The translations under genes and the position numbers were made by a program. A stretch of DNA of 22,619 bases from a virus. Each line of letters opens with the position of its first letter. Within the stretch, counting starts at the first letter, position 1. The notes beneath the pieces are model-generated. The model had not been told where the DNA came from, did not search any database, and saw only the letters and a list, made by a program, of their open reading frames with translations. The stretch spans positions 1 through 22,619 of IMG/VR virus record IMGVR_UViG_3300027800_000049; one strand, written 5' to 3'. Shown here piece after piece: positions 14,946-21,878 of the stretch.

Positions 14946-16508
14946 CTAAGCAATAAGAATATATCTATTACACATTATCCCCTTGTCCGAGTACACCTTT
15001 TCAATCTTCAATATCTGACTCTCGTGTAAGGAATTAATATATTTACTTATATTACCCTTATCCAAACCTAGCTCATTACTTAACGAATCATAAGTAACAT
15101 TATTACCTTGCTTCAAATTCTTAACCAAGCATAAATACACTAAATATTCTTGTGAAGTAATTATTTTGTTAATCAATAATATGGTTGCGCTGTAATAAAA
15201 TTGCGTATATCCAAATCCATAATTTTTAATGTTAATTAGCTTATAAAAATTACCTTTTTGGCTAATATACTTATTACTGACCAGTTCACTCAAAATCTTT
15301 TTAAGAGTATTATAACTTAGGCATGGCTTCTTAGTTTTCTTGGTAGTAATTTCTTTATTTATCTGCCCTAGCGCTAATCCTTGTTTATTTATATGTAATA
15401 TAGATAATATTAAATAATGATTCCCAGACAACTTTCTCATAACCTTATTTTGTAATAAATGATTATCCATATTTAATTTTTTACTTGCAATATTAGATTT
15501 AACTTCTCCACATTTAATAGTTTCACATTGGTATCTGTCGCAATATTTACTCAACATTGCCTGATCCGCTTCATTTACAAGGGTACAGCCTAGTAATTTA
15601 TAATCACTACACCAGTATTTCTTGAAATCCGCCATAACTTCTGTGTTATTTTTAGGTGGTCTGCAAATAGCATTCCAACCCTTAATAACTTGTAAAGCTT
15701 TACTTTCTGTGTAACCTTGTATATGTAAATATTTTGTAATTCTTCCTAAGGCAAAGTTTCTCTCACCCCGATTACAACCTTCAGCAAGCATTTTTTCAAT
15801 ACAATAATATTTAGAAAACTTATTATATTCTTGTGCAGGGTCTTGTGCCATATTTTCATCAATTGCTTGGTTAACCTTTTCCAATGATAAAACACTTTCA
15901 AGCTTAGCAAGTTTATATGGTCTAAATTTATTTGTAGTATAAGTATTATTAATTATATTTACAGGCTTGGGTTCATCTTGCTTGTGATTTAAGCTAGTCG
16001 GTATCCTTGCTATTTGTGTTGGCAATACTGCTTTCATATCCGCACCCAGAATAATTGATAATTGTTTGTTAATACTTGTGGCTCGCTTAATATCTGAAGT
16101 TGTTTGAATTGCTACATAGAGGTGATATCCGTTTCCAGAATCCACGATTGCATGATTAAATAGTTGTGGCAGCTTACGTTTTACATGACTTGTAAAATCA
16201 TCTATTTTGTTATATTGCGGGTAATCCTTCTTGTCAAAATCAAAGAATAATACTTGCCTTCTATAAAGTTTATCCACAGTTCCACCATTATTGCCCTTGA
16301 CTGTGGAAATAGAAATATATAAATCCCAATTAAATTTAAACTTATTAACAATATCCTGAAGATCATCAAATGCATCTATATAAAATACTTTTTGATTTTC
16401 TGTGGGTTTCCCTTTATCACGTAATGCAACTATTCTTACAAATTCATTTTCCCTTAAAGATGGTACTAAGAGATTATAATAATCTCTTAGTTTGTTATTT
16501 CCATTCAT
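14946..16508 (-). CDS. Archaeo-eukaryotic-type primase (PrimPol-like) with winged-helix C-terminus
   Basis: This is a 520-residue replication protein. The catalytic domain shows QVLFFDFDKKD with the metal-binding D90/D92, IVDSGNGYHLYVAI (SGNGYH at 124-129), an acidic D157, and ARIPTSLNHK (167-176). Together these are the D-x-D, S-G-x-G-x-H and R-x-P-x-S-x-N-x-K landmarks of prim-pol enzymes. Residues 230-290 form a helical PriCT-like segment, and Cys residues at 300, 308, 323, 328 and 333 may hold a metal or Fe-S cluster. Two C-terminal winged-helix regions follow (near 365-420 and 435-515). No helicase motif is present. ATG is preceded by an in-frame TAG, and the nearest GGAG lies 15 bases away, serving a three-codon leader ORF. 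Confidence 0.75.
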   Translation of the reverse strand: MNGNNKLRDYYNLLVPSLRENEFVRIVALRDKGKPTENQKVFYIDAFDDLQDIVNKFKFNWDLYISISTVKGNNGGTVDKLYRRQVLFFDFDKKDYPQYNKIDDFTSHVKRKLPQLFNHAIVDSGNGYHLYVAIQTTSDIKRATSINKQLSIILGADMKAVLPTQIARIPTSLNHKQDEPKPVNIINNTYTTNKFRPYKLAKLESVLSLEKVNQAIDENMAQDPAQEYNKFSKYYCIEKMLAEGCNRGERNFALGRITKYLHIQGYTESKALQVIKGWNAICRPPKNNTEVMADFKKYWCSDYKLLGCTLVNEADQAMLSKYCDRYQCETIKCGEVKSNIASKKLNMDNHLLQNKVMRKLSGNHYLILSILHINKQGLALGQINKEITTKKTKKPCLSYNTLKKILSELVSNKYISQKGNFYKLINIKNYGFGYTQFYYSATILLINKIITSQEYLVYLCLVKNLKQGNNVTYDSLSNELGLDKGNISKYINSLHESQILKIEKVYSDKGIMCNRYILIA

Positions 16509-16516
16509 CTATTCAT
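16505..16516 (-). promoter_or_regulatory. Mini leader ORF coupled to the primase start
   Basis: GGAG at 16524-16527 is seven bases before ATG 16516, which opens ATG AAT AGA TGA. The stop overlaps the primase ATG as ATGA. Ribosomes may thus reach the primase start by termination-reinitiation. The alternative is direct initiation at a poor 15-base spacing. Confidence 0.4.
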
Positions 16517-16603
16517 CACGTTTCTCCTCTCTTTTGTATTTTTTACCTAAATTTTAGTACTATTTTACATTGCAAAAAATATTAATAGATTTAAAACTTT
16601 TTG

Positions 16604-16632
16604 TTGACAAATTATAAAAAGTGTAGTATATT
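16604..16632 (+). promoter_or_regulatory. Plus-strand promoter facing the small HTH gene
   Basis: TTGACA (16604-16609) and TATATT (16627-16632) are 17 bases apart; a TATAAT overlaps at 16632-16637. All genes around it are on the minus strand, so a transcript starting near 16640 would run antisense to the terminator and coding region of the HTH gene. The AT-rich context raises the chance of accidental matches, though a perfect -35 is less common. Confidence 0.45.
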
Positions 16633-16675
16633 ATAATCATAGATATAATTATGCACTTTTTTAATAATAAAAAAC

Positions 16676-16710
16676 AAGAAAAGAGTTGTGTGCTTCTTCG
16701 CTTACACAAC
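16676..16710 (-). terminator. Terminator of the small HTH gene
   Basis: GTTGTGT (16685-16691) pairs with ACACAAC (16704-16710), with an inner GC pair, right after the stop at 16713. On the minus strand it is followed by a T-rich tract that includes TTTT and TTTTTT. Confidence 0.55.
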
Positions 16711-16712
16711 GG

Positions 16713-16904
16713 TTATTTGTGATACTTGCATTTTAAATAATTAAATAATTTAAATAAATCATTTTTTGTCAGTTCTTTTCTATCGTGCCGAAAGTGACTT
16801 ATAATAGTTTCATCAATATTTAATTGCTTTGCTACGTGACGCGCCTTAATTCCGTAACACTCTAAATATTCATTTAGGATGTTTTTAACTTCTTTTTGTT
16901 CCAC
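16713..16904 (-). CDS. Small HTH DNA-binding protein
   Basis: The frame is open to a TTG at 16925; GTG at 16904 is preferred because AAGAAAGG lies ten bases upstream. The product is 63 residues. KARHVAKQLNIDETIISHFRHDRKEL, at about 20-45, is a helix-turn-helix of the XRE/Cro-like kind: helix 2 A-x-x-L-N, turn, then helix 3 with ISHFRHD. A helix, LTKNDLFKLFNYLKCKYHK, ends the protein. It could regulate the primase gene downstream or the polymerase gene upstream, or act as a small repressor of the whole island. The predicted antisense promoter and its own terminator lie just downstream. The start choice remains uncertain by up to seven codons. Confidence 0.6.
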   Translation of the reverse strand: MEQKEVKNILNEYLECYGIKARHVAKQLNIDETIISHFRHDRKELTKNDLFKLFNYLKCKYHK

Positions 16905-17080
16905 CGTTATCAAACCTTTCTTCAAACAATTACACGCAACGGTGCAGAGCAGAAAATCATTTTCACCCTGTTCAAAGCTTGTAAGTTACTATTTATTATT
17001 GTGTTATCAAGAAAACTTGAAAGATTATTCCTTGTTTTCTCTCCCCTATATGTCTTTCCAACTTATTTTACTAAACGCCC

Positions 17081-17125
17081 GAAAATGCAGTAAATATAAG
17101 GGTTTAAAGGCTATATCGTTTGAAA
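17081..17125. repeat. Noncoding element, copy B (matches 14764-14808)
   Basis: Copy B has GAAAATGCAG, then AAGGGTTTAAAGGCTAT and TTTGAAA, and lies 45-90 bases after the stop of the polymerase-like gene. It shares the AAGGGTTTA core and flanks with copy A. The remaining 16905-17170 gap shows only AT-rich sequence and a weak AGAAAAC/GTTTTCT pair near 17020-17042. Confidence 0.45.
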
Positions 17126-17170
17126 CCGAACATGCTAATTTACGTTTTTTTATTACATACATACAGCCAA

Positions 17171-20100
17171 TCAAGCAACATTTTTTGATTTTGCGTAGAT
17201 TTTTTGCTTATTTCTTCGCATTAATTCACGTGAACACGCTTCACAACAAGTTTTCGCATTACCACTCTTAATAAATTCAGCTCCACATATTTCGCATAAA
17301 CCCACTGGATTTCCTTCGAATTTTTCCAAATATAAAATCGGTTTCCACACATTTTTCACTTCAAATATGGTATCGTCAGCATTCATTGTTACAAGTGAAA
17401 TTGTCATTTTCTTTTTACTATTTAAAATTGTGATTAACTTGCTCGCTTGCAGTCTTTCAATCGCCTGGCTAAATGTTGTAGTACCAGCAAGCTGATTAAT
17501 AGTATGTGCATTTATTTTATACTTTTTATTTTTGCCATTACCCTTGCTAATAACAAGCTTATTTTCATATGCTTTGCACAAGCACATAAGTACATAGTAT
17601 ATTAACCTGTCATTTTTGTATTTTGGTTTAAAACCATTTATCTTTTCCATATCTTTTGCTGTAATATTAGCCGTCTTTGGAGTATCCAATTCAGCGATAC
17701 GAGGCTTAATGGCATCATACTGTTGCTTATTTTCCCTTGAATATGCTAATCTTGGTCTTGATTTCACTTCTCTATCGCCATTAAGATTAAACTTCAAATT
17801 TTTCACCAGAACATCACCAAAACAGTTCCACAGAATGTTCCTTTGTTTTTTATTACGATTGCAGGGTTGCAAATATTCTATATCTACAAATGCATTAACT
17901 AACAAGTTTATATTTCCATTGTAAATTTTTAGCAACTCTTCCTTGCAATACTGATAATGAATATCAAACTTTGCTTTAAATTCATCGTTCTTGTTCTTTT
18001 CTTCATTAAATTTTGTGGCTAAATGGTTAATTTTTCTTTCCCAAATAAACAAAGCCTTTTGCAACTTATTATATTTTACCAAATCTCTTCTAACTTCATA
18101 CCCAATACTGTGATTCTGTAACTTAGCACCATCAAACTTATTTTCGTTATTTCCAAAAGGTTTGTACCTTAAATTATTCGTATTACTTTTTATGTGTATG
18201 CTGATTCTGTTAACAACACTATTATTTGAAGGTTTACATTTCTTACTATTCTTATTTTTTGCATACTGAAAAAAATACGGGGGTTTTTGCTTTTCTAATA
18301 CACCAAGTTCTTCTTGCATTGCTGAGGTCAACTCAATATTTTGACCTGTTTTAGGATAGTCTATTGTAAAATTGTTATACATTTGCAAAAGTTTTATTCG
18401 CTCTAAGTCAATTTTTACATCATCACTATTCCACAACTTTGTTATTGAATTAGAAATTATTCCAATGTTATTATTCTCAAATCCACATTTCAGGGTTTCG
18501 TATATGTTTTCTGGATTCACTTGTTTAGCTGGCGCTTTATACATTTCATAGTATAATGGCACACACGGCCTAACTAAATCAATAAGTGCCTTAGATGTTG
18601 TAATTAGGCACTCGTCACCATCTACATCACACATCAATGTTCGTTGAGCAAGGTCATGTGTAGATACAACAGTATCGTGACCTACAAACCATTTTTCGCA
18701 TTTACTATCTTTAATAAATTCCCTTATACAATGCTCATTATACAGATGTGGGCTTCGAAGTAAATCGCATTTAGCTACATCTTTATCATTATAAAAGCCG
18801 TTATAAACTTTACCATTAGGTATAAGTCCGCCAGGAACTTTTATTCCCTGAAACACTCTTTCGCACAAAGCATATAAATCTGGGCATATGTAGGAATAAA
18901 ATCCATCTACTATTATTTTCCCTGCCATGGCCGCCCTTCTATAACTTGCAACCGTCTTCCTAACCTGTGTCTCAATATGTGAATCATGTAATAATTCAGG
19001 ATAAATTAACAATGCTTCTTGTAATGGTTTTAAGTCTTTATTATCTGCAATCGCACCTAAAATCCTCATCATATCTTCTGGATTAACGTACAGAGCCTTA
19101 ATCTTATTAACAGTAACATTACATAATTCTGCAATCTTTTTATCAGTTAACTTATCCCTATCTAAAGTTTGCAAATACTGGTAAGCTGTTTCTTTTTGTT
19201 CGGAATGTTCGTTCGATTCATTTAGGATTGATAACTTTAAATTATTTTTCTTAAATTGCGTCTTGTAATCATTCCAACTATCGTAATATTTCCACATTTT
19301 AAACTGGCTCTTTGTAAGAATAATTTGTATATCTTCCTCTACAATGTCGTGCTCAGAACCATATATATCTTTTATTTTAGTGTTTTCGGCGACTTCTAAA
19401 GAAAACTTTTTAAAGTCGAATGGAAATAAAGCACCCTTAATCCAACTGCCGCGAATTTGGCAGCTGGCGTTCAATACACCAGGTAAAACCATTCCTGCAC
19501 CATCACAGTGATTTACTGGAACGGGCATTTCTTTAATTTCAGTTATAAATGTTTTTGTATCAATGCATTCAACCGTTTCAACAACTTCAGTCTCAAAATC
19601 ATCTACAACTATTACCCTGTCAATATCAATATCAATAGGTAGGCTACTTGTCATTGTTAGCCCTTTATACGCAAGATATTTGCCTGTATTTACACCCTTT
19701 TCAGCTGATTCGTTTATTAATTCATCTGTTAAACCATTCATTATAGCACTTTCTTTTTCCTTAATTACTTCGCAATCTATAAAGGTGCAGCATTTATTTC
19801 TTACTTGCCCACTTGTAGCAGTGAAAAATTCATAGCTTTTCCCGCCACACATAAATCCATTTTTAATTATTTGCTCTAATATTTCTATATGATATATTTC
19901 AATATACATAATTTCCTTAACAAGTGTGTGACTTGGCAAATCAGTTTTTCTTATAATTCTCAGCAAATCACTGTCAAATACTAAAATTTCGTTAACTGCA
20001 ACCATAGCTTCAGGGTTAACAATTCTCTTATTTTTATTTTGCGCCAATATTTTATTAAATTCTTTTAGAGTTTTATTATCCCTATGTTCATTGTACAACC

Positions 20101-20278
20101 TATTTTCTTCTTCTGTAAATAAATCAAACGTATTTAACTTAAATATATTGTATTGTTTTAATCCACTCTGCTTAGCAGGGACTATTTTAGTAGCACAATT
20201 CAATTCCGTATACCCGTTAGTAATTTTAGACTCAATTTTTAGTTTATTATTAAATTTCTCCGTAAAATCATCTGCCAT
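17171..20278 (-). CDS. Single-chain two-barrel RNA polymerase-like protein (QDE-1/YonO type)
   Basis: This is a 1035-residue protein. LMCDVDGDECLIT at 548-560 gives the D551/D553/D555 triad of the D-x-D-G-D motif that binds catalytic Mg in double-psi-beta-barrel RNA polymerases. Other landmarks occur in the order seen in QDE-1/RDR enzymes. CDGAG (258-262) and QIRGSWIKGALFPFD (274-288, with K281-G282) lie upstream. KCDLLRSPHLYNEH (503-516) lies before the triad, and IDYPKTG (639-645) and KPPYFF lie after it. The C-terminus adds a winged-helix-like region (about 890-950) and a four-Cys zinc finger (C995, C998, C1011 or C1012, C1015). It is probably a DNA-dependent phage RNA polymerase like SPbeta YonO; RNA-templated activity is not shown. 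GGAGG lies 11 bases before the ATG. Confidence 0.75.
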   Translation of the reverse strand: MADDFTEKFNNKLKIESKITNGYTELNCATKIVPAKQSGLKQYNIFKLNTFDLFTEEENRLYNEHRDNKTLKEFNKILAQNKNKRIVNPEAMVAVNEILVFDSDLLRIIRKTDLPSHTLVKEIMYIEIYHIEILEQIIKNGFMCGGKSYEFFTATSGQVRNKCCTFIDCEVIKEKESAIMNGLTDELINESAEKGVNTGKYLAYKGLTMTSSLPIDIDIDRVIVVDDFETEVVETVECIDTKTFITEIKEMPVPVNHCDGAGMVLPGVLNASCQIRGSWIKGALFPFDFKKFSLEVAENTKIKDIYGSEHDIVEEDIQIILTKSQFKMWKYYDSWNDYKTQFKKNNLKLSILNESNEHSEQKETAYQYLQTLDRDKLTDKKIAELCNVTVNKIKALYVNPEDMMRILGAIADNKDLKPLQEALLIYPELLHDSHIETQVRKTVASYRRAAMAGKIIVDGFYSYICPDLYALCERVFQGIKVPGGLIPNGKVYNGFYNDKDVAKCDLLRSPHLYNEHCIREFIKDSKCEKWFVGHDTVVSTHDLAQRTLMCDVDGDECLITTSKALIDLVRPCVPLYYEMYKAPAKQVNPENIYETLKCGFENNNIGIISNSITKLWNSDDVKIDLERIKLLQMYNNFTIDYPKTGQNIELTSAMQEELGVLEKQKPPYFFQYAKNKNSKKCKPSNNSVVNRISIHIKSNTNNLRYKPFGNNENKFDGAKLQNHSIGYEVRRDLVKYNKLQKALFIWERKINHLATKFNEEKNKNDEFKAKFDIHYQYCKEELLKIYNGNINLLVNAFVDIEYLQPCNRNKKQRNILWNCFGDVLVKNLKFNLNGDREVKSRPRLAYSRENKQQYDAIKPRIAELDTPKTANITAKDMEKINGFKPKYKNDRLIYYVLMCLCKAYENKLVISKGNGKNKKYKINAHTINQLAGTTTFSQAIERLQASKLITILNSKKKMTISLVTMNADDTIFEVKNVWKPILYLEKFEGNPVGLCEICGAEFIKSGNAKTCCEACSRELMRRNKQKIYAKSKNVA

Positions 20279-20305
20279 ATATCTAATTTCCTCCTATAAT
20301 TATAT

Positions 20306-20334
20306 TTTAAAGGATGGCGCATAATGCGCCATCC
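20306..20334 (-). terminator. Ten-base-pair hairpin before the polymerase-like gene
   Basis: GGATGGCGCA (20312-20321) and TGCGCCATCC (20325-20334) are perfect inverted repeats around TAA. On the minus strand the stem is followed by TTT and then AT-rich sequence. It sits after the DUF5131 stop and 33 bases before the polymerase ATG, so it may be a leaky terminator or an attenuator. The T tract is short, so termination may be incomplete. Confidence 0.5.
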
Positions 20335-20349
20335 CATATTGCGTTAACT

Positions 20350-21093
20350 TCAGTCCATTTTTGGCATAGCTTTGTACTCTATGCCGTCTAGCATACTACC
20401 TGTTGCTTTTTTGTTAGTTCCACCCCACTGCTTGAAGTAGAATGCAACTTTATATTTTTCTGCTAAACCTTTTAATTCTATAACCCAATCCTTTTCCATT
20501 GCCCTTGAGTGAGGACCAGATTCTCCTCCAACAATAAGCCAGTTGATCCCTCTCAAGTCTACTGGCCCCAACGATTCCAATAATGGTTCCGCTGATATGA
20601 ACTTCATTTTTGCACCAGTACTTGTTAAGTCCTTGATTCTATACGTTGTTTCAACATTTTCAACGCTCACACCCATCCAAATATTTGGTGTCCAATTAAT
20701 CTTGTCGCTTAGTTTAGCTAAACGATCTGTTCTTTTTGTAAGCACTTGGAAAATATGCCAATTGGCTTCGTTCATTGTCTTAAATATTTTAAGAATAACT
20801 TCGTCTGGAACGTCATCGTGAAATAGATCACTCATCGAATTTACGAAAACCATTTGTGGTTTCTTCCACAATAGTGGTACATCAATTAAGTCTTCATGGA
20901 CGGTAACATCAAAACCATTTATGTATCTAGGATTTCCCATTAGTTTTAACCTTGACGCCATTCTTTCAGCATAGCAATTTTTGCAACCTACTGATAATTT
21001 CGTGCAACCAGTAACTGGATTCCATACAATCTCTGTCCATTCAATTTTTGTTTTGTGCGTAGTACTACTTGCTTTTTTCATATCTTTTTTCAT
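20350..21093 (-). CDS. DUF5131 (phage Gp37/Gp68) family protein
   Basis: ATG at 21093 has AAAGGAG eight bases upstream. The 247-residue protein carries the family signature: IEWTEIVWNPVTGCTKLSVG then C and CYAERMA. The three Cys, C30, C37 and C40 (C-x6-C-x2-C), look like a radical-SAM-type 4Fe-4S site. Further hallmarks are VFVNSMSDLFHDDVP, IFQVLTKRTDRL, IWMGVSVENV, FISAEPLL and WLIVGGESGP, followed by FYFKQWGG. The reaction is not known; a SAM-dependent radical modification of nucleic acid is the usual inference. In other elements a three-Cys-motif partner gene is often adjacent, and none is seen here. An inverted repeat overlaps the predicted -35 upstream. Confidence 0.88.
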   Translation of the reverse strand: MKKDMKKASSTTHKTKIEWTEIVWNPVTGCTKLSVGCKNCYAERMASRLKLMGNPRYINGFDVTVHEDLIDVPLLWKKPQMVFVNSMSDLFHDDVPDEVILKIFKTMNEANWHIFQVLTKRTDRLAKLSDKINWTPNIWMGVSVENVETTYRIKDLTSTGAKMKFISAEPLLESLGPVDLRGINWLIVGGESGPHSRAMEKDWVIELKGLAEKYKVAFYFKQWGGTNKKATGSMLDGIEYKAMPKMD

Positions 21094-21128
21094 AATTTAA
21101 TCTCCTTTAATAGTTTTATCCCTGCTGC

Positions 21129-21159
21129 ATTATAATTTACAACAGTTCTTGTACTGCAA
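21129..21159 (-). promoter_or_regulatory. Possible promoter of the DUF5131 gene with overlapping inverted repeat
   Basis: On the minus strand TTGCAG (21159-21154) and TATAAT (21134-21129) are 19 bases apart, 36 bases before the gene start. The -35 lies within ACTGCAATC/GATTGCAGT (21153-21176), a perfect nine-base inverted repeat that could be an operator. The spacing is longer than ideal. Confidence 0.35.
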
Positions 21160-21235
21160 TCTACGCTGATTGCAGTAAGGACATCTGCCAGTCCTTAGTC
21201 TATCTCTTGATCGTGGCATTCGGTGTCACTTTTTT
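21153..21235 (+). ncRNA. Candidate structured RNA with three hairpins ending in a terminator
   Basis: Three hairpins follow each other: ACTGCAATC/GATTGCAGT (9 bp, six-base loop), TAAGGAC/GTCCTTA (7 bp, 21176-21197), and GTGGCA/TGTCAC (6 bp with one G-U, loop TTCGG, 21213-21229). The last runs straight into six T residues, as in a plus-strand intrinsic terminator. No clear plus-strand promoter was found upstream, although a TATAAT lies at 21131-21136. The same DNA could instead act as operator sites for the minus-strand DUF5131 gene. Confidence 0.4.
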
Positions 21236-21401
21236 CGATTTTGTCTAAATTTTTGCATTTAAGTTCCGAGGGTTGATTTCTTTCTTCCCAACATCCACAG
21301 GACAGAAGTTAGAATGTTGAGTACCATTTTTGAAAAAGTATTTTTTTCAGCTTTACCCTCTGATATACACAGGACACTAGAGGGCGTTATGAGTACCTAA
21401 A
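21236..21401. other. Noncoding stretch with paired degenerate repeats
   Basis: The words CACAGGACA, TAGA and GAGTACC occur in the same order twice (about 21296-21326 and 21368-21398). The first unit spans a CAACAT/ATGTTG inverted repeat, and the second ends in a CCCTCT/AGAGGG pair (about 21355-21383). No gene was seen. Confidence 0.35.
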
Positions 21402-21878
21402 TCAGTTAAAATTTTTCAGGCGGTCATGTAACTTTGCGAAAAGCTTGGTTTTCCTTTTATTAATGGCTTTCTGTGACAGACAAATTTCGGTGGCTATTTC
21501 CCGCTCGGATTTGCCGATGCTGAAAAGCTCCATAATCCTGCGATTATCAGGATCAAATTTTTCCAAAGTTGCGTAAAGCTCTTCAAGAAGAATCTTGTTC
21601 ACGACATATTCAGCCAGGTCGACTGTATCTTCGACCTCGAACCCCTCAACAATGAACTTGTCTAGCGAAAGAACACTGCCTATGCGCTTATTGTCACACT
21701 TATTGCAATCTTCATCGCAACGTTTTGTCCCGCCTTTGCCATTGCTGATATTGCAACGTCTTTCACGTTCTTTGCGTTTGCGTTCCGCCCATACTGGACG
21801 CATATAGGCACGGTAGACTTCTTCTGTTACGAGGATTTTCTGTTCATTGATTACGATATAAGGTTGTTGATTTTCCAT
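21402..21878 (-). CDS. Sigma-70 region-4-like transcription regulator
   Basis: ATG at 21878 with AAAGGAG six bases upstream is preferred over a frame open to 21956 that has no ribosome site. The 158-residue protein begins MENQQPYIVINEQKILVTEE and has a basic RPVWAERKRKERERRC stretch and a Cys cluster (C54, C58, C61). The C-terminus is a sigma region-4-type HTH (about 105-152): LDPDNRRIMELFSIGKSERE-like with IATEICLSQKAINKRK as recognition helix. There is no region 2, so it is not a full sigma factor. Proteins of this form are common in Firmicutes phages and conjugative elements and act as regulators of element genes. Its composition looks less AT-rich than the 14-20 kb island. Confidence 0.75.
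   Translation of the reverse strand: MENQQPYIVINEQKILVTEEVYRAYMRPVWAERKRKERERRCNISNGKGGTKRCDEDCNKCDNKRIGSVLSLDKFIVEGFEVEDTVDLAEYVVNKILLEELYATLEKFDPDNRRIMELFSIGKSEREIATEICLSQKAINKRKTKLFAKLHDRLKNFN

Noticed and set aside
16879-17271. 130-codon plus-strand frame over the 3' end of the polymerase-like gene
   Set aside because: No ribosome site, unusual residue mix, and it crosses noncoding sequence and the opposite-strand gene; best seen as a chance frame in AT-rich DNA.
17171-20278. Reading the protein as an RNA-dependent RNA polymerase or evidence of an RNA virus
   Set aside because: The motifs are shared with DNA-dependent phage enzymes such as YonO, and the context is a DNA phage with terminase and DNA methyltransferases.
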